Notes: generated by a model from the letters alone, not told the origin. Numbered from the stretch's first letter, positions 26,798 to 37,185 are shown. The stretch is 64,000 nt of DNA from Bacteroidia bacterium (GCA_030425425.1 JAUIAO010000032.1:1-64000); one strand, 5' to 3'. A program made the numbers and translations.

Positions 26798-26985
26798 TCT
26801 TCGTTCTCTTTTCGGAAAGATTCAATGGATATGGAGTCTCCATTTTTAATGGCTTCAAGAGACTCCTCAGTTCTAAATTCCATTTCAGCTTGGGTCAGTA
26901 ATTCATTTACTTTATGCAACGCTGCCTCATCTTTGATTTTCATCAATCGGTCAATGAGACCCAATTTAATTGACTCTACTTCCAT
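26773..26985 (-). CDS. Antitoxin partner of the RelE/ParE toxin
   Basis: A 70-residue acidic helical protein, starting MEVESIKLGLIDRLMKIKDE and ending FRKENEEWRKMNTK. It matches the general pattern of short helical antitoxins encoded just before RelE/ParE toxins. The 25-bp overlap with the toxin gene supports the pairing. The family is not named with certainty. Confidence 0.7.
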   Translation of the reverse strand: MEVESIKLGLIDRLMKIKDEAALHKVNELLTQAEMEFRTEESLEAIKNGDSISIESFRKENEEWRKMNTK

Positions 26986-27118
26986 TTCTAAAATCTTTAA
27001 CTATCACAAATTAACAAATATTCAGATCAATTAAAGGATGCAATCACAGGTAAGTTATCTTAAGCAATCTATAGAGACGGCTATTGATTAATTCAACTCT
27101 AGTTGATATCTTCATCAC

Positions 27119-27832
27119 ATGTCTGCTACATCCAAGAATAAACTAGACTTGATTAAGAAATATGCCTTTGAATTTGTAACCGTTTTTGCGGGAGTTACCA
27201 TGGCATTCCTGCTTAGCAATTGGAATGAAAATCGCAACAACCGGCACATTGAGGAAAAAATTCTGACAGAGATCAGCAAAGGGCTAGGGCAAGATACTGC
27301 GGACTTTCACCTCAACATTCTAGGTCATCAAAAAGGCATTGAAGCCATCAATTATTTTAGAGATCTGGCCAATGACAAAGAGGTTGGTGACTCGTTGTTT
27401 GCTCGAAATTTCTTTTTGTTGCTGAGAGATTTTGTCTCAGTTCAAAACAAGTCGGGCTACGAGTCTTTGAAATCAAAAGGACTTGAATTTCTTCAGGATG
27501 ATTTTTTGAGAAATGAGATCATTACAGTTTATGATTTTGACTATCAGGTTTTAGAAAAAATCGAAGAAGATTATGAAGAGAACCAGTTTTACAAAAACTA
27601 CTTTCACCCTATTCAGAAAATTATTGGCTCAAAATTCATTTATGATCCAGCCGGTCAACTAATAGGCATCGAACAACCACTTCAATTATCTAAAACCCAG
27701 AAAAAAGAGCTTTTGCTTTACCTGTACAAGATAGAGTCGAATCGAAATTTCATTTTGGACATATACAATGATGTGGATTCGAAAGTTGGAGACCTGATTG
27801 AGAAGATCGATTCAAAACTGGAAGATTATTGA
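27119..27832 (+). CDS. Single-pass membrane hypothetical protein (DUF6090-like)
   Basis: A 237-residue protein with one N-terminal membrane helix (about 14-33, FEFVTVFAGVTMAFLLSNW) and an alpha-helical, charged domain with repeated coiled-coil-like stretches. The opening resembles a large Bacteroidota family of short-anchored proteins of unknown function. It stands alone. No catalytic motif is visible. Confidence 0.7.
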   Translation: MSATSKNKLDLIKKYAFEFVTVFAGVTMAFLLSNWNENRNNRHIEEKILTEISKGLGQDTADFHLNILGHQKGIEAINYFRDLANDKEVGDSLFARNFFLLLRDFVSVQNKSGYESLKSKGLEFLQDDFLRNEIITVYDFDYQVLEKIEEDYEENQFYKNYFHPIQKIIGSKFIYDPAGQLIGIEQPLQLSKTQKKELLLYLYKIESNRNFILDIYNDVDSKVGDLIEKIDSKLEDY

Positions 27833-27898
27833 CATAGCAACCCCAGTTTGATTGAGGTTGCCTTTGTAATTTGTCATCCCTCCATTCTTTCAACCTCG

Positions 27899-30580
27899 TC
27901 ACTCCACTCTCAAATTTTTGACTGGATTTACTCTGGATGCTTTCCAGGCATGGAAACTGATTACCAAAAAAGCTATTCCCGCAGAAATGATAATGCTCGC
28001 TACAAACATATCAATCCCAATAGATGTGCGAAAAGCAAACCCGTCTAGCCATTCCTTCATCAGCCAGATAGTCAACGGAATAGAAAGAGCAATTCCTAAG
28101 CCCAATTGCCAGCTAAACGCTCTGGCCAATAAACCAAAAATCTGAAACGGTGAAGCACCGATGATCTTGCGGATGCCGATTTCCTTTTCCCGGCTATTGA
28201 CGACTAACACTGTAAGCCCAAGTAGTCCAATAGAAGCAATGAGAATAGCGATGATGGTGGCTGTACTGATGAGTTTATGGAGGCGAGCCTCGTTTTCATA
28301 TTGTCGTTTGATATTTTCTTCGATGAAAGAAAAACTCATATTTCTGTTCGGAAATGTTGCATTCCAATCTGCTTCGATCATTTTTTGAGCCTCTATCAGG
28401 TTAGAGCCTGTGTACTTGAGCAGAATCTTCGGAATAGGTGAATCATTGAACCCAACATCAGAAACACCGTCAAATATTGGCTTGATATTTTGCGTAATGA
28501 TGAGAGGCTCTATCTGCTGATGAAGAGAAGAAAAATGGAAATCTTTGACCACTCCGATGATCCGATGTTCTCCAAATTCTTTTCCTGGCCATTGCTTCCC
28601 TATAGGTTCTGATAGACCGAAATAATCAGCAGCCGTTTCATTGATCAGGATACCTTGCCGCTCGTCTGAAGTGTTACCTTCTTCAAAGTTTCTCCCTTGC
28701 ACCATGGTCAGATCAAATGCCTTGGCGAAGTACGGGTCCACACCCAGCATTCTGAACCATCTGAAATCACCATTTTTATCTTCAAAAGCCAGGTGTGCCC
28801 ACCCTTCAGACCCAAAGGCATGACTGGTTATGGTCAGGTTAGAGAACTCAGGATGTTTCTCCAGTTTTTGCCAAAGTAATTCACCATTGTCCTTTGCAGC
28901 TTCATAATCATTGAAAAATCCACCTTTTTCAGATTCACCAAACAAAGGAATAGAAATGACGGCTTCATAGTTGTAACCAAGATCCTTTTCCATGAGATAA
29001 CTAATTTGCCTGTTCATGATCAGAGTGCTACTAATAAGCAATACAGACACTAAAAACTGGAACGTCACTAAGCCTTGCCGGACCCAATGCTTGCCTCCCG
29101 CAGTGCTAGATTGCTGCAATACAGACATGGTTTTGGTGTTGGTGAGAATAAAAGCAGGATAAATACCAGCGAATGCACCAATAACCACCGCCAATAGCAG
29201 AAAGCCAATTAGATGCCACCACGCAAACACATAGATCAGAGAAACTCCCGTAAGTCTATTGAATGTAGGAATTAGTAGAATGGCTAAAACAGCTCCTATC
29301 GCAGTGGAAATCAAAGAAATAATCAAGCTTTCGCTTAGATAAAGCCCAACAAGTGAGGATCTCTGGGCACCAAGTACTTTTCTCATGCCTACCTCCACAG
29401 TACGCTTCATGGATTTTCCAATCGACAGAGTGGTGTAATTGATGCCAGCTACCAGCAATACGACGATTCCGATTAGTCCTAAAACATATACGTAGGTGGG
29501 ATTACTCACCGGAGCTATTCCAGCGGGTATTTCCGGATTCAGGTGTATATCAGTGAGTGGTTGGAACCCAATGTTATATTCGTCACGTTTCACTTCTTCA
29601 CCCAGGTAGCTCATCACCACATCCTGGGTTTTCTCTGATACAGTGGCTATCGAAGCGTTTTCATTGACCAAAACGTAAGTTTCCGGCCCCACTGAAAACC
29701 AATTGTTCCGTGCACGCTTTCCATACAATATATCATTTAGCGAGTTTGAAATTGCCAGGTCAAATTGAAAACTGGAGGTAGCCGGACAGTCTTTAAACAA
29801 CGCAGATATCGTTAGAGGGACAATATCATTGTTGAGTTTCAAATCCAAAGTCCTACCGATTGGATTGGTTTCTCTGAAGTACTTTTCAGCGTATTGTTGA
29901 GAAATAATCAGGTTATACCGATCATTGAATGGATGCTCGATATCACCATCAATCAGCTCAAAGTCAAAAACCTCAAAAAATTCCGGACTCATAATCGCGA
30001 CAGATTCATCCACCCAATCTTGTTCACTCATTCTGACAGGAAAATTTCTGGGTGCGTATTGTACCACTTGGTCGATCTCAGGGAAATGCTCTTCAAAAAA
30101 TGCTTCAAACCTGATGGGAGTGACAGAATTGAAGAAAGTACGATCACCACCATAGTCTTCCAGTAAATACGCTCTGTAGATTCGGTCCTTTTTGCTATGA
30201 AAATGATCAAATCTCAATTCCTGCAACACATATAGACCCATTAAAACAAAGCAGATGATCCCGATGGAAAGTCCCAGCGTATTCAGTGCAGTATTGAATT
30301 TGTCGCGCCAAAGCACACGTCCTGCTACCTTGAAATTTATTCCTGTATTCAACATTGGATTTAATTTTTTAGAGTTTTTTAATGCGGACCAGCGAAAGGA
30401 TCGAAACACCAACCAGACAAATTGAATATCAGCTTGTCTCTTGCCAGATGCTTCACATTGGCGATCAAATATTTCCAGTAAGTCACCAAGCAGGTCCTCT
30501 AATAGTTCCGGTTTGCAAAACCAGTACAAAAAAGTAATGGCCCATTCCGGAGGATTATATGATTCCTTCTCCTGATCCAT
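27899..30580 (-). CDS. ABC transporter permease (FtsX/MacB type) with prefix domain
   Basis: With the ATG at 30580 the product has 893 residues. An N-terminal cytoplasmic prefix of about 75 residues (PPEWAITFLYWFCKPELLEDLLGDLLE) matches the permease prefix domain of Bacteroidota. It is followed by two FtsX/MacB units, each with a periplasmic MacB-PCD-like domain and three or four helices (VEVGMRKVLGAQ and KEIGIRKIIGASPFQIF signatures). Its start overlaps the PadR stop as TGATG, so the genes are coupled. The ATPase is not encoded nearby. The role may be lipid, peptide or lipoprotein handling, or signalling (inference). Confidence 0.9.
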   Translation of the reverse strand: MDQEKESYNPPEWAITFLYWFCKPELLEDLLGDLLEIFDRQCEASGKRQADIQFVWLVFRSFRWSALKNSKKLNPMLNTGINFKVAGRVLWRDKFNTALNTLGLSIGIICFVLMGLYVLQELRFDHFHSKKDRIYRAYLLEDYGGDRTFFNSVTPIRFEAFFEEHFPEIDQVVQYAPRNFPVRMSEQDWVDESVAIMSPEFFEVFDFELIDGDIEHPFNDRYNLIISQQYAEKYFRETNPIGRTLDLKLNNDIVPLTISALFKDCPATSSFQFDLAISNSLNDILYGKRARNNWFSVGPETYVLVNENASIATVSEKTQDVVMSYLGEEVKRDEYNIGFQPLTDIHLNPEIPAGIAPVSNPTYVYVLGLIGIVVLLVAGINYTTLSIGKSMKRTVEVGMRKVLGAQRSSLVGLYLSESLIISLISTAIGAVLAILLIPTFNRLTGVSLIYVFAWWHLIGFLLLAVVIGAFAGIYPAFILTNTKTMSVLQQSSTAGGKHWVRQGLVTFQFLVSVLLISSTLIMNRQISYLMEKDLGYNYEAVISIPLFGESEKGGFFNDYEAAKDNGELLWQKLEKHPEFSNLTITSHAFGSEGWAHLAFEDKNGDFRWFRMLGVDPYFAKAFDLTMVQGRNFEEGNTSDERQGILINETAADYFGLSEPIGKQWPGKEFGEHRIIGVVKDFHFSSLHQQIEPLIITQNIKPIFDGVSDVGFNDSPIPKILLKYTGSNLIEAQKMIEADWNATFPNRNMSFSFIEENIKRQYENEARLHKLISTATIIAILIASIGLLGLTVLVVNSREKEIGIRKIIGASPFQIFGLLARAFSWQLGLGIALSIPLTIWLMKEWLDGFAFRTSIGIDMFVASIIISAGIAFLVISFHAWKASRVNPVKNLRVE

Positions 30581-30912
30581 CAAATTCCCGAAAATGTCAG
30601 CTTTGGAAGCTTTTGGTACAATTCCCATCTTACGCTCATGGTTTCATCCAGTATCGCGCGTCCAGCAGGTGAAAGCGTGAAATAACGCTTACGGCGACCT
30701 CCACGCTCTTTGGTGGCTCCACGCATTTCGCTATTTACAAAACCTTTGGCATCTAGCCTTCGCAGTACTGAATGAATAGCTGTCACATCGATTTTGCGCC
30801 CGGTTTTTTCTTTTATTTCATCTAATATAAGTACCGCATATGCCTGATCTGCTAAAGATCCAACAGTAAGTAGTACCAGTTCTTCCAGTTCGCCAATAGA
30901 TTCCCTATTCAT
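30580..30912 (-). CDS. PadR-family transcriptional regulator
   Basis: A 110-residue winged-helix repressor: ELEELVLLTVGSLADQAYAVLILDEI, then the recognition part DVTAIHSVLRRLDAKGFV and the wing KRYFTLSPAGRAILDE. PadR proteins repress adjacent transporter or phenolic-acid genes. Here the target is likely the coupled permease at 27899-30580 and its own promoter. The operator was not identified. Confidence 0.9.
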   Translation of the reverse strand: MNRESIGELEELVLLTVGSLADQAYAVLILDEIKEKTGRKIDVTAIHSVLRRLDAKGFVNSEMRGATKERGGRRKRYFTLSPAGRAILDETMSVRWELYQKLPKLTFSGI

Positions 30913-31224
30913 GTTTGTATCAATTGATGTTTAATATATACTCTATTGAAAAAAATATGTTGTACAAAAATACAATAAATATTAGTACAAGAAATCATAA
31001 TTACTCAAATAAGGACATTTTGAGACATTATAGAGCGTTTTTTATGAATTTGAAATTGCTTTAGTTCTCAAAGAAAACCGAGAATATAATATCTCGGAAA
31101 AACAAAGAAGCAAAGGAACTCCCTCCGGAGAGTTGGTTTCTATGCTACTTCTGGGTTTAAAAAACTGGTAAATTAAGATCCTAACTCAATCAAATGTCGA
31201 TATCAATATTTGAGAGGAATTTAC
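30913..31224. other. 312-bp intergenic region
   Basis: AT-rich and without a credible gene. It must hold the PadR promoter on its left side. On the right side the hairpin at 31078-31097 is the likely end of the TonB-receptor transcript. No other structure was seen. Confidence 0.5.
31078..31097 (-). terminator. Terminator of the TonB-receptor transcript
   Basis: CCGAGA (31078-31083) and TCTCGG (31092-31097) form a 6-bp stem with an 8-base loop. On the minus strand a T-rich stretch follows, about 130 bp after the receptor stop. Confidence 0.45.
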
Positions 31225-33867
31225 TTAAAACTCCAACCTGTAAGTCAGTATTGGAATCATTCCGGCCATTGGAAATTCTTCTACCTTTTCGGACTGAGGA
31301 TTGTAGAATTCTCCCCAGCTGTTGAATCGATTTGTGACATTCTGAATGTCGAGAGAGATCACTTGTTCTTTACCATTTTTGTAGAAATGTATTTTGGCAC
31401 CCAGATCTATCCTGAAATAGTCTCTCGTCGGAAATGTGAACGGTTGATTAGTAAAAAACACGGGTTCATCCTCTATCTTGGAAGCGGCGATATCTATTGG
31501 GAATTGGCGTTTTCCACCTGACCAGATGGTCTTGATGTTGAGTCCTGCACGCTTGTTTTCTCCCCATTCAAATTCTTTACCCGCTACGAAATTGTTGATA
31601 TAGTTCAGGTTGTATCGGCTATTGTACCATTTACCATCTAATGGCTTTTATTTTGCATCGAAGAGTGAGCTGGTAATAAGAAAATAGTAGTTATTGCTAA
31701 AATACCGCTGTAATGTAAATTCCATTCCTATGTTTCTTGCCTCACCCTTATTGACTAAAGTATCGGAGGTTTCGAATCCACCGAATATCGGACTGTGATA
31801 TTTGTCAGGATTATTGGCCACAGGCAGATTATTGATCTTCTGCACATACCCTTCTACTTTTAGCTGCAATGATTTTGAGAATGACTTTTCATAACCAAGC
31901 ACGTAATGTGATGCTCTGGTCAGTTGTAGAGATTTATTCGGCAGATATACCTCTCCATTGTTTCCATATGTCCTCACAAAATATACCGGAAGAGTCTCGT
32001 GGCGGCTATGTCTTCCAAACCCAAAAGTTATTGTTTGCGACTTAGGCAGTTCATAGCTAAAGCTAAGTCTTGGCTCAAAAACCTGATCATCATTCAGGTC
32101 AAAACGCGTATAATGAACACCACCAACTGCATCAAGTCGCTCTGAAAAACGGTATTTACCCATCAGAAATCCCTGATAGAGATAAGTCGTCCCTTTTGAT
32201 TTTACCTCTACTTCCCACTCATGTGTGTCTGATTTCACATACCGTGATTCATAGTCAAAGTCCAACAGACTCAATATAACTCCTGCCCTCATAGTCAGGC
32301 GATTGTTGACTTTGCGGTTATAAGTAGAGCTCAATCGCACGGCACTTTTATTCAGATTGTCATAGAATCTGTCTTCATATCGCCAAAGCGAATCCATTTC
32401 TTCATAATCCTGATTACTGAAACTCCGAGAATGAGATAATACTGTCTCGAGAAAAGACTTATTTTCAAAAAAATACGTGTGTGTTACACCAGCAGCATGC
32501 ATTCCCGTATTGGTGTTGTCTCGATATCCATATTCATAATCATCTACTTCTGTAGAATCAGGAAAGAACTTCTCAAATGTATCTGACATACCACCGATTC
32601 CCCAGATAGAAAAAGTGCCTGCACTTTTAGTCGGTAGATTGACTTTAAAGGAAAGGTCCTGATAGTTAGGCAGCGCATTTTCCGAAACTTCAAAGTTCAG
32701 TGCATTAAGTAGTGAAAGTGTAGAATACCGATAATTGAACAGATATGACCCATTGTATCCTTTTTTGAATGGTCCTTCAGAAGCAAAATCAAACCCTAAA
32801 ACACCAGCCTGAAAGGTATGCTCATACTCCTGATTGTTACCATTTCTGAGTTTCAAATCAAATATTCCAGAGAGCGCATTGCCATAATCTGCCGAAAATG
32901 CACCGGTATAGAAATCAGAGTTTCCCAGCATATTGGAGCTGAGAATACTCACAGCACCCGAAGAATAACCTTCCTCAGCGAAATGGTTGGGGCTGGGAAT
33001 TTCTACACCTTCGAGTTTCCACAGCATCCAGTTGGGAGAGTTTCCACGGATCACGATTTCATTGGACGCATCGTCTGTCGTGCCCACTCCAGCCATTACC
33101 TGCACCATTCTGGCTGGGTCGCTAATGCTGGCCGCATATCGTTTTGTTTCCTCAGCATCAAACGATTTGGCACTTACAGCAGCCATTTCGTTCATAGGTA
33201 CTCCGTTTGATGCAGTCACTACTACCTCGTTGAGTGACTCGAGTTTTTCTGTTAGGTAGATTTCAATGATGGTTTCTTTTCCTGTACCCAAGAGGATATC
33301 AGACTGGTAAGCATCTTCATACCCTACGAAGGTGACCTTGATCGCATGCCTGCCTACCGGAAGGTTTGGGATACTGAAATTTCCATCAATATCTGTAATG
33401 GCTCCTTTTGGTGTGGAGGAGGTAATCACTTGAACTGTGGCAAATGACAATGGAGCTTTGGAATCTTTGTCATAGACTCTTCCTCGCAAAGTTTGTCTGA
33501 AGCCGGGTGGAAGCTCTTTCGATTCTTTTGGTATTGGGCCGATTGCGATGGTTTCGTTTATTTTAGCATATCCCATGTTAGAGTCTTCCAGAAGTTGGTC
33601 AAGGATTTCTTCCAGAGTGGCGTTTTTGATTTTTAAGGTAACATTTGGGAGCCGGTTGATTTCTTCATCATTGAAGATGAAGTTGACATTGGTTTGTTTC
33701 ATTAAGTACTCCAGAGCTAACTTAAACTCCGTTTCTTTGAAATCCACACTAATTCTGGTATCACTTTGGGCAATTGCATTTCGATAAGCAAGGGACAAAA
33801 TCAAGACGACCGCAATAATCAGGATCTGCCGTGAATTGGACATAGTGATATTGGTAAGTTTCTTCAT
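31225..33867 (-). pseudogene. STN-domain TonB-dependent receptor interrupted by an in-frame TAA
   Basis: The frame from 33867 to 31225 (881 codons) is open except for TAA at 31648-31650. Before it lie a signal peptide, an STN domain (about 38-110), a carboxypeptidase-regulatory-like domain (about 125-210), the plug (EIVIRGNSPNWMLWKLEGVEIPSP region) and most of the barrel. After it the frame continues KPLDGKWYNSRYNLNY and ends with the barrel-terminal Phe (ILTYRLEF). The lost residue was probably Tyr. STN receptors talk to FecR/ECF sigma partners, present upstream at 34166 and 35815. Truncation removes about 141 residues of barrel. Decay, readthrough or error remain open. Confidence 0.85.
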
Positions 33868-33999
33868 CGTTTGTGAATTATAATGTCATTAATACTGTGG
33901 TAATTTGCTTGTTCTGGCTCGTATGCCTCTCAATACCAACTCAGACATGGTCTGTTTCATAACTTTAATTGATTGAAAGATTTACACACGTCTTTTAAA

Positions 34000-34080
34000 C
34001 CCACCAGTGGGTTTTATACCTCAAACATGATGTTCACATGCGCCTGTTTGCTTTGTAAACTCTTCACTTCGAGGTATTTT
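34000..34080. repeat. Degenerate copy of a multi-palindrome intergenic repeat
   Basis: CCCACCAGTGGG (34000-34011), GTTTGC-ttt-GTAAAC (34046-34060) and a CGAGGTATTTT end (34070-34080) occur in the same order as in the fuller copy at 51255-51350. It lies between FecR and the receptor. Confidence 0.55.
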
Positions 34081-34096
34081 GTTCAGTTTTTTTTAG

Positions 34097-34122
34097 ATGG
34101 GAAATGTTGCCGCATTTCCCAT
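34097..34122. promoter_or_regulatory. 10-bp stem hairpin between receptor and FecR genes
   Basis: ATGGGAAATG (34097-34106) and CATTTCCCAT (34113-34122) with loop TTGCCG. A T-run follows on the plus strand only, so it is not a clear terminator for the minus-strand FecR message. It may act as a processing or attenuation site. Confidence 0.4.
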
Positions 34123-34165
34123 TTTTTATAATTTAAATGCTGACATTTCTGACTTGAAAATTGAA

Positions 34166-35338
34166 TCAGTCAATGTCTGTTTTTTGGATGATGACTACAT
34201 CGTCTTCATATTCAAATTTGATAGAAGTCGTCACTTCGATCATTTTTAGAATGCTTGAAATTTCCTGCTGATTGTCTATTCTCCCGGTGAAGTGAAGTCC
34301 TTTTGCCGCTTCATTTTCGAAAGTATATTCGAAATCATACCATCGGGAAAGTTTCTTCAACACCTGCTCCATAGATTCTTCGCCAAACTGAAATTTGCCA
34401 TTGACCCACGATGTGTATAAATCAGTGTTGACCGGATCTATAATCAGTAGGTTTTGTGAAAGGACAGACTGCTCTCCCGGAGCGAGCACTTCTCTGCCTA
34501 GTCTGGAATCTACACGCACACTTCCTTCTACCAAAGTAGTTTTTACCGATTCATCATTCAAGTAAGCCATCACGTCAAATTTTGTTCCCAACACGGTTAC
34601 GTTTTGTCCTCTGGTTTTGACAATAAAAGGTCTGTTCTGATCATGACTCACCTCGAAAAAAGCTTCCCCAAGGAGTTCTACGGCTCTTTCCTGATTGTTG
34701 AAAGCAGTGGGGTAAGAGAGTTTCGAATCTGCGTTGAGCGTTACACGGGTGCCGTCTGAGAGAGTCACTTTGTAAGTTCCACCTTTCGGAGTGGTCAGAT
34801 GATTGTATGTGGGCTGAATTGGGTTGGTTTTTGTCTTGGTCTCTTCATAAACCACTTCTGCATTCTGGGTTTTTACAGTGGCTTTTCCCTGCTGAATTTC
34901 TTCGATGGATTGCTCGGGATCTAGAGTAATTTCACTCCCATCTGCCAGAGTGAGGATAGCCTGCGGCGCACCAGGAGTGATCTCTTCATCAATACCTGCC
35001 AGAGGATTATCATTCTGCTGAGTATAGAAAAACCATCCGGCAGCAAATGTCAATGGCAGCAAAATCACCGCCGCGTATCGAAGTACTTTTTGAAACAGTG
35101 GAACCACTTTAACTGTCTCAATTTGATTTTCAATGGCGTTCCACGCAGATTTCGAATCGAATTGCTGATAAATCTCCATTTGGCTTAATGCCTTACCATT
35201 ATCCAAAAGTGACTGATAGGTTGCCTCATTTTGGTCAGACTCAGCTCTCCATTGCTCCAGCTTTTGGGATTCCTCGGCGGTGAGTTCTTCCTGAAATGAC
35301 TTGTAAATGATAGACGCTATATCGAATGATCTTTGCAT
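34166..35338 (-). CDS. FecR-family anti-sigma factor
   Basis: A 390-residue single-pass inner-membrane protein. The N-terminal cytoplasmic part (1-85) should bind the sigma factor. A membrane helix follows at about 86-104 (VLRYAAVILLPLTFAAGWFF). Then come the periplasmic FecR domain (about 130-285, with TPKGGTYKVTLSDGTRVTLNADSKLSYP) and a C-terminal DUF4974-type domain that meets the receptor's STN domain. It stands between the sigma gene (35815) and the receptor (31225), the standard trans-envelope signalling order. Confidence 0.93.
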   Translation of the reverse strand: MQRSFDIASIIYKSFQEELTAEESQKLEQWRAESDQNEATYQSLLDNGKALSQMEIYQQFDSKSAWNAIENQIETVKVVPLFQKVLRYAAVILLPLTFAAGWFFYTQQNDNPLAGIDEEITPGAPQAILTLADGSEITLDPEQSIEEIQQGKATVKTQNAEVVYEETKTKTNPIQPTYNHLTTPKGGTYKVTLSDGTRVTLNADSKLSYPTAFNNQERAVELLGEAFFEVSHDQNRPFIVKTRGQNVTVLGTKFDVMAYLNDESVKTTLVEGSVRVDSRLGREVLAPGEQSVLSQNLLIIDPVNTDLYTSWVNGKFQFGEESMEQVLKKLSRWYDFEYTFENEAAKGLHFTGRIDNQQEISSILKMIEVTTSIKFEYEDDVVIIQKTDID

Positions 35339-35814
35339 GTTTTTCGCTTTTCGTTATTTGTCTTTAAGAAATTAGTCAATCTCTGCGTTACACTAGCTCC
35401 AAAATACTCATGTACATTAGTACACTGCGTTTGTTGGATCTTCGCAAGCCTGGACCTTGACTTTTTCTTAAAGCCACATTGTGATTTTTAACAGACACAC
35501 ATTAGTAACAACCCAATGTGAATACTGGGTGAAGGGAATTGAGAAAATTTTTGAGAATAATATTTAAAATTCCATTAAAGTGCGGGTGGGTTCATCCAAG
35601 GCCAGCGTGAATCATTTTGAGACTAAAAATTCTTATTCATTAATTACCGTCGATTCTCAAAATGATTTTTGGCGTTGGTCTCTTTTTCTTTTGTCCACCG
35701 TGGACTCGGTTCGTTTTCTTTTGGAGAAGCAAAAGAAAATGAAGGGTATTATAATAAAATGATTTCTTCAAACTCATTGTTTAATTGCGAGGGCAGTCGC
35801 CAATGGAGACAAGT
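35339..35814. other. 476-bp region between FecR and sigma genes
   Basis: No credible gene. The stretch holds an inverted repeat TTTTCTTTTG (35714-35723) with CAAAAGAAAA (35730-35739), which could act as a terminator or processing site. The distance means FecR may have its own promoter rather than simple read-through from the sigma gene. Confidence 0.45.
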
Positions 35815-36351
35815 CTAAAAACTCAAAAACCAACTAAACATCGATGGGCTTAGACGCTCTTTAAGCTTGGCGTAAGCAATCTTTTTCTGAGTCTTTACGG
35901 TGTTTTTGGAAATGCTGAGTTCTTCGGAAATTTCTCTGTTCTTCAAACCTCTGAGAGCCAGGGTCATGATTTTCTGGCTGCCTTCTGGTAATTGTTTGAT
36001 TTCATTATAAAGCAATCCGTAGTAATCCTCCTCCACTATTTCAGCGTCCTCAAACTGATCCTGTTCATAGGCAATTTGAGGTTCATGAGTTTTCATTACA
36101 GTCTGATGTTTGATCACATTCAGGCTTTTGTTCCTCACGGAGGTGTAGAGGAATGATTTGATGAGGTTGATATGATCAAAGTCCGCACGTTTATGCCAAA
36201 GGGTGATGAAGCAGTCCTGAACCAGATCTTCAATTTCCTGTTGGTCATGGATATATCGGGAGCAATAAGCACACATGCGGCTGTAGAGTTGCTCAAAAAT
36301 GATTTTGAAACTCTCCCGGTCACCTTGTTTAAATCCTGCTATTAGCTCCAT
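35815..36351 (-). CDS. ECF-type RNA polymerase sigma factor (FecI-like)
   Basis: A 178-residue sigma-70 family protein when started at the Met at 36351 (MELIAGFKQGDRESF). Region 2 (about 15-80) has YCSRYIHDQQEIEDLVQDCFITLWHKR, and region 4 (about 125-170) has LRGLKNREISEELSISKNTVKTQ. The open frame continues upstream to 36438, but that extension is not sigma-like. It should direct polymerase to the FecR/receptor promoters when released by FecR. Confidence 0.93.
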   Translation of the reverse strand: MELIAGFKQGDRESFKIIFEQLYSRMCAYCSRYIHDQQEIEDLVQDCFITLWHKRADFDHINLIKSFLYTSVRNKSLNVIKHQTVMKTHEPQIAYEQDQFEDAEIVEEDYYGLLYNEIKQLPEGSQKIMTLALRGLKNREISEELSISKNTVKTQKKIAYAKLKERLSPSMFSWFLSF

Positions 36352-36645
36352 GTGTAATGCTAAGTTACTTTTATCCGTGATTACACGGAAATGAAAATAT
36401 TGGTTTGTCAAGTCTGTGAAGATGAAACAGCAAATCAAAGTTCAGTAAATAGCAAAAGGGAAAAGCAGTATTTTACGCACCGTCGTTTGCTTTGAAAATG
36501 GATTGGAAGTAAATTGACCTGAAAATCGCAACTTAGCGGTGAGTAGTATGCTTGCCGCTGGTTGTTGGTGAAGAACTAAATAAAGTGCAATATTGGTTAT
36601 GTGTAACAGGAGTTACTCAATAATATTAGTGTTGCACAATAATGA
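36352..36645. other. Intergenic region with an imperfect palindrome before the nuclease-like gene
   Basis: No gene is visible. A roughly concentric set of inverted repeats occupies 36585-36637 (GTGCAA with TTGCAC at the ends, GTAAC-agga-GTTAC in the middle). It directly precedes the gene at 36646 and resembles, loosely, an attC-like imperfect hairpin. No integron was found. Confidence 0.35.
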
Positions 36646-36657
36646 ATGTTGGGAGTA
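36646..36657. repeat. Left arm of a 12-bp inverted repeat bounding the nuclease-like gene
   Basis: ATGTTGGGAGTA here is matched by TACTCCCAACAT at 37186-37197. The pair encloses one gene exactly: the left arm contains the start codon, and the right arm starts 4 bp after the stop. Confidence 0.6.
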
Positions 36658-37182
36658 ATTGACTACATCGTGGAGAAATTTGTCAAACGAGAAAGCCGGA
36701 AACATAATCAAGCCAAGAACATTCTGAAACGTTGGTTTTCCGAACAGGAACGTCTGAACGATTCATGTCGGGTTGCCCAATTCAAGTGGCGAACTAACTA
36801 CGGAGCATATTCCGAACTAATGTTTTATGAAACCTCTGACCCTTATTATTTCGAACAATCTAAAGGACTTTTGGAATATGCCGGAACAACGAAAACGGGA
36901 CGGGACAGAAGGGGTAAAAACCGACTAAAATGGTTCGACCCGAACTTCGATAGGGGAAAGTTTCTGTTTCAACCGGATGTTACAATTTTTCATAAAGGTG
37001 TCGCAACAATTCTTTTGGAAGTAGTTTATACGAACCCAACTTCAACAGAAAAACTCGAACGCATTAAGAGATTTTTCAACGGACATCATGTGGAGCTCTA
37101 TGATATAGATGCTGAGGAAATTTTAAGATATGAACACTCACCAACTCATCCTGAACATCTGAACTGCAAGCGGCTAATTTAA
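36646..37182 (+). CDS. PD-(D/E)XK-like hypothetical protein
   Basis: A 178-residue soluble protein. The region FQPDVTIFHKGVATILLEVVYTNP has a D-x(n)-E-x-V core with strands around it, matching the PD-(D/E)XK nuclease fold with Lys replaced, as in CoiA-like proteins. An upstream Glu (YSELMFYE) could complete the site. The N-terminus is helical and basic. The gene is bounded by a 12-bp inverted repeat, and an imperfect palindrome precedes it, so it may be a mobile single-gene cassette. Function is inferred from motifs only. Confidence 0.6.
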   Translation: MLGVIDYIVEKFVKRESRKHNQAKNILKRWFSEQERLNDSCRVAQFKWRTNYGAYSELMFYETSDPYYFEQSKGLLEYAGTTKTGRDRRGKNRLKWFDPNFDRGKFLFQPDVTIFHKGVATILLEVVYTNPTSTEKLERIKRFFNGHHVELYDIDAEEILRYEHSPTHPEHLNCKRLI

Positions 37183-37185
37183 AAC

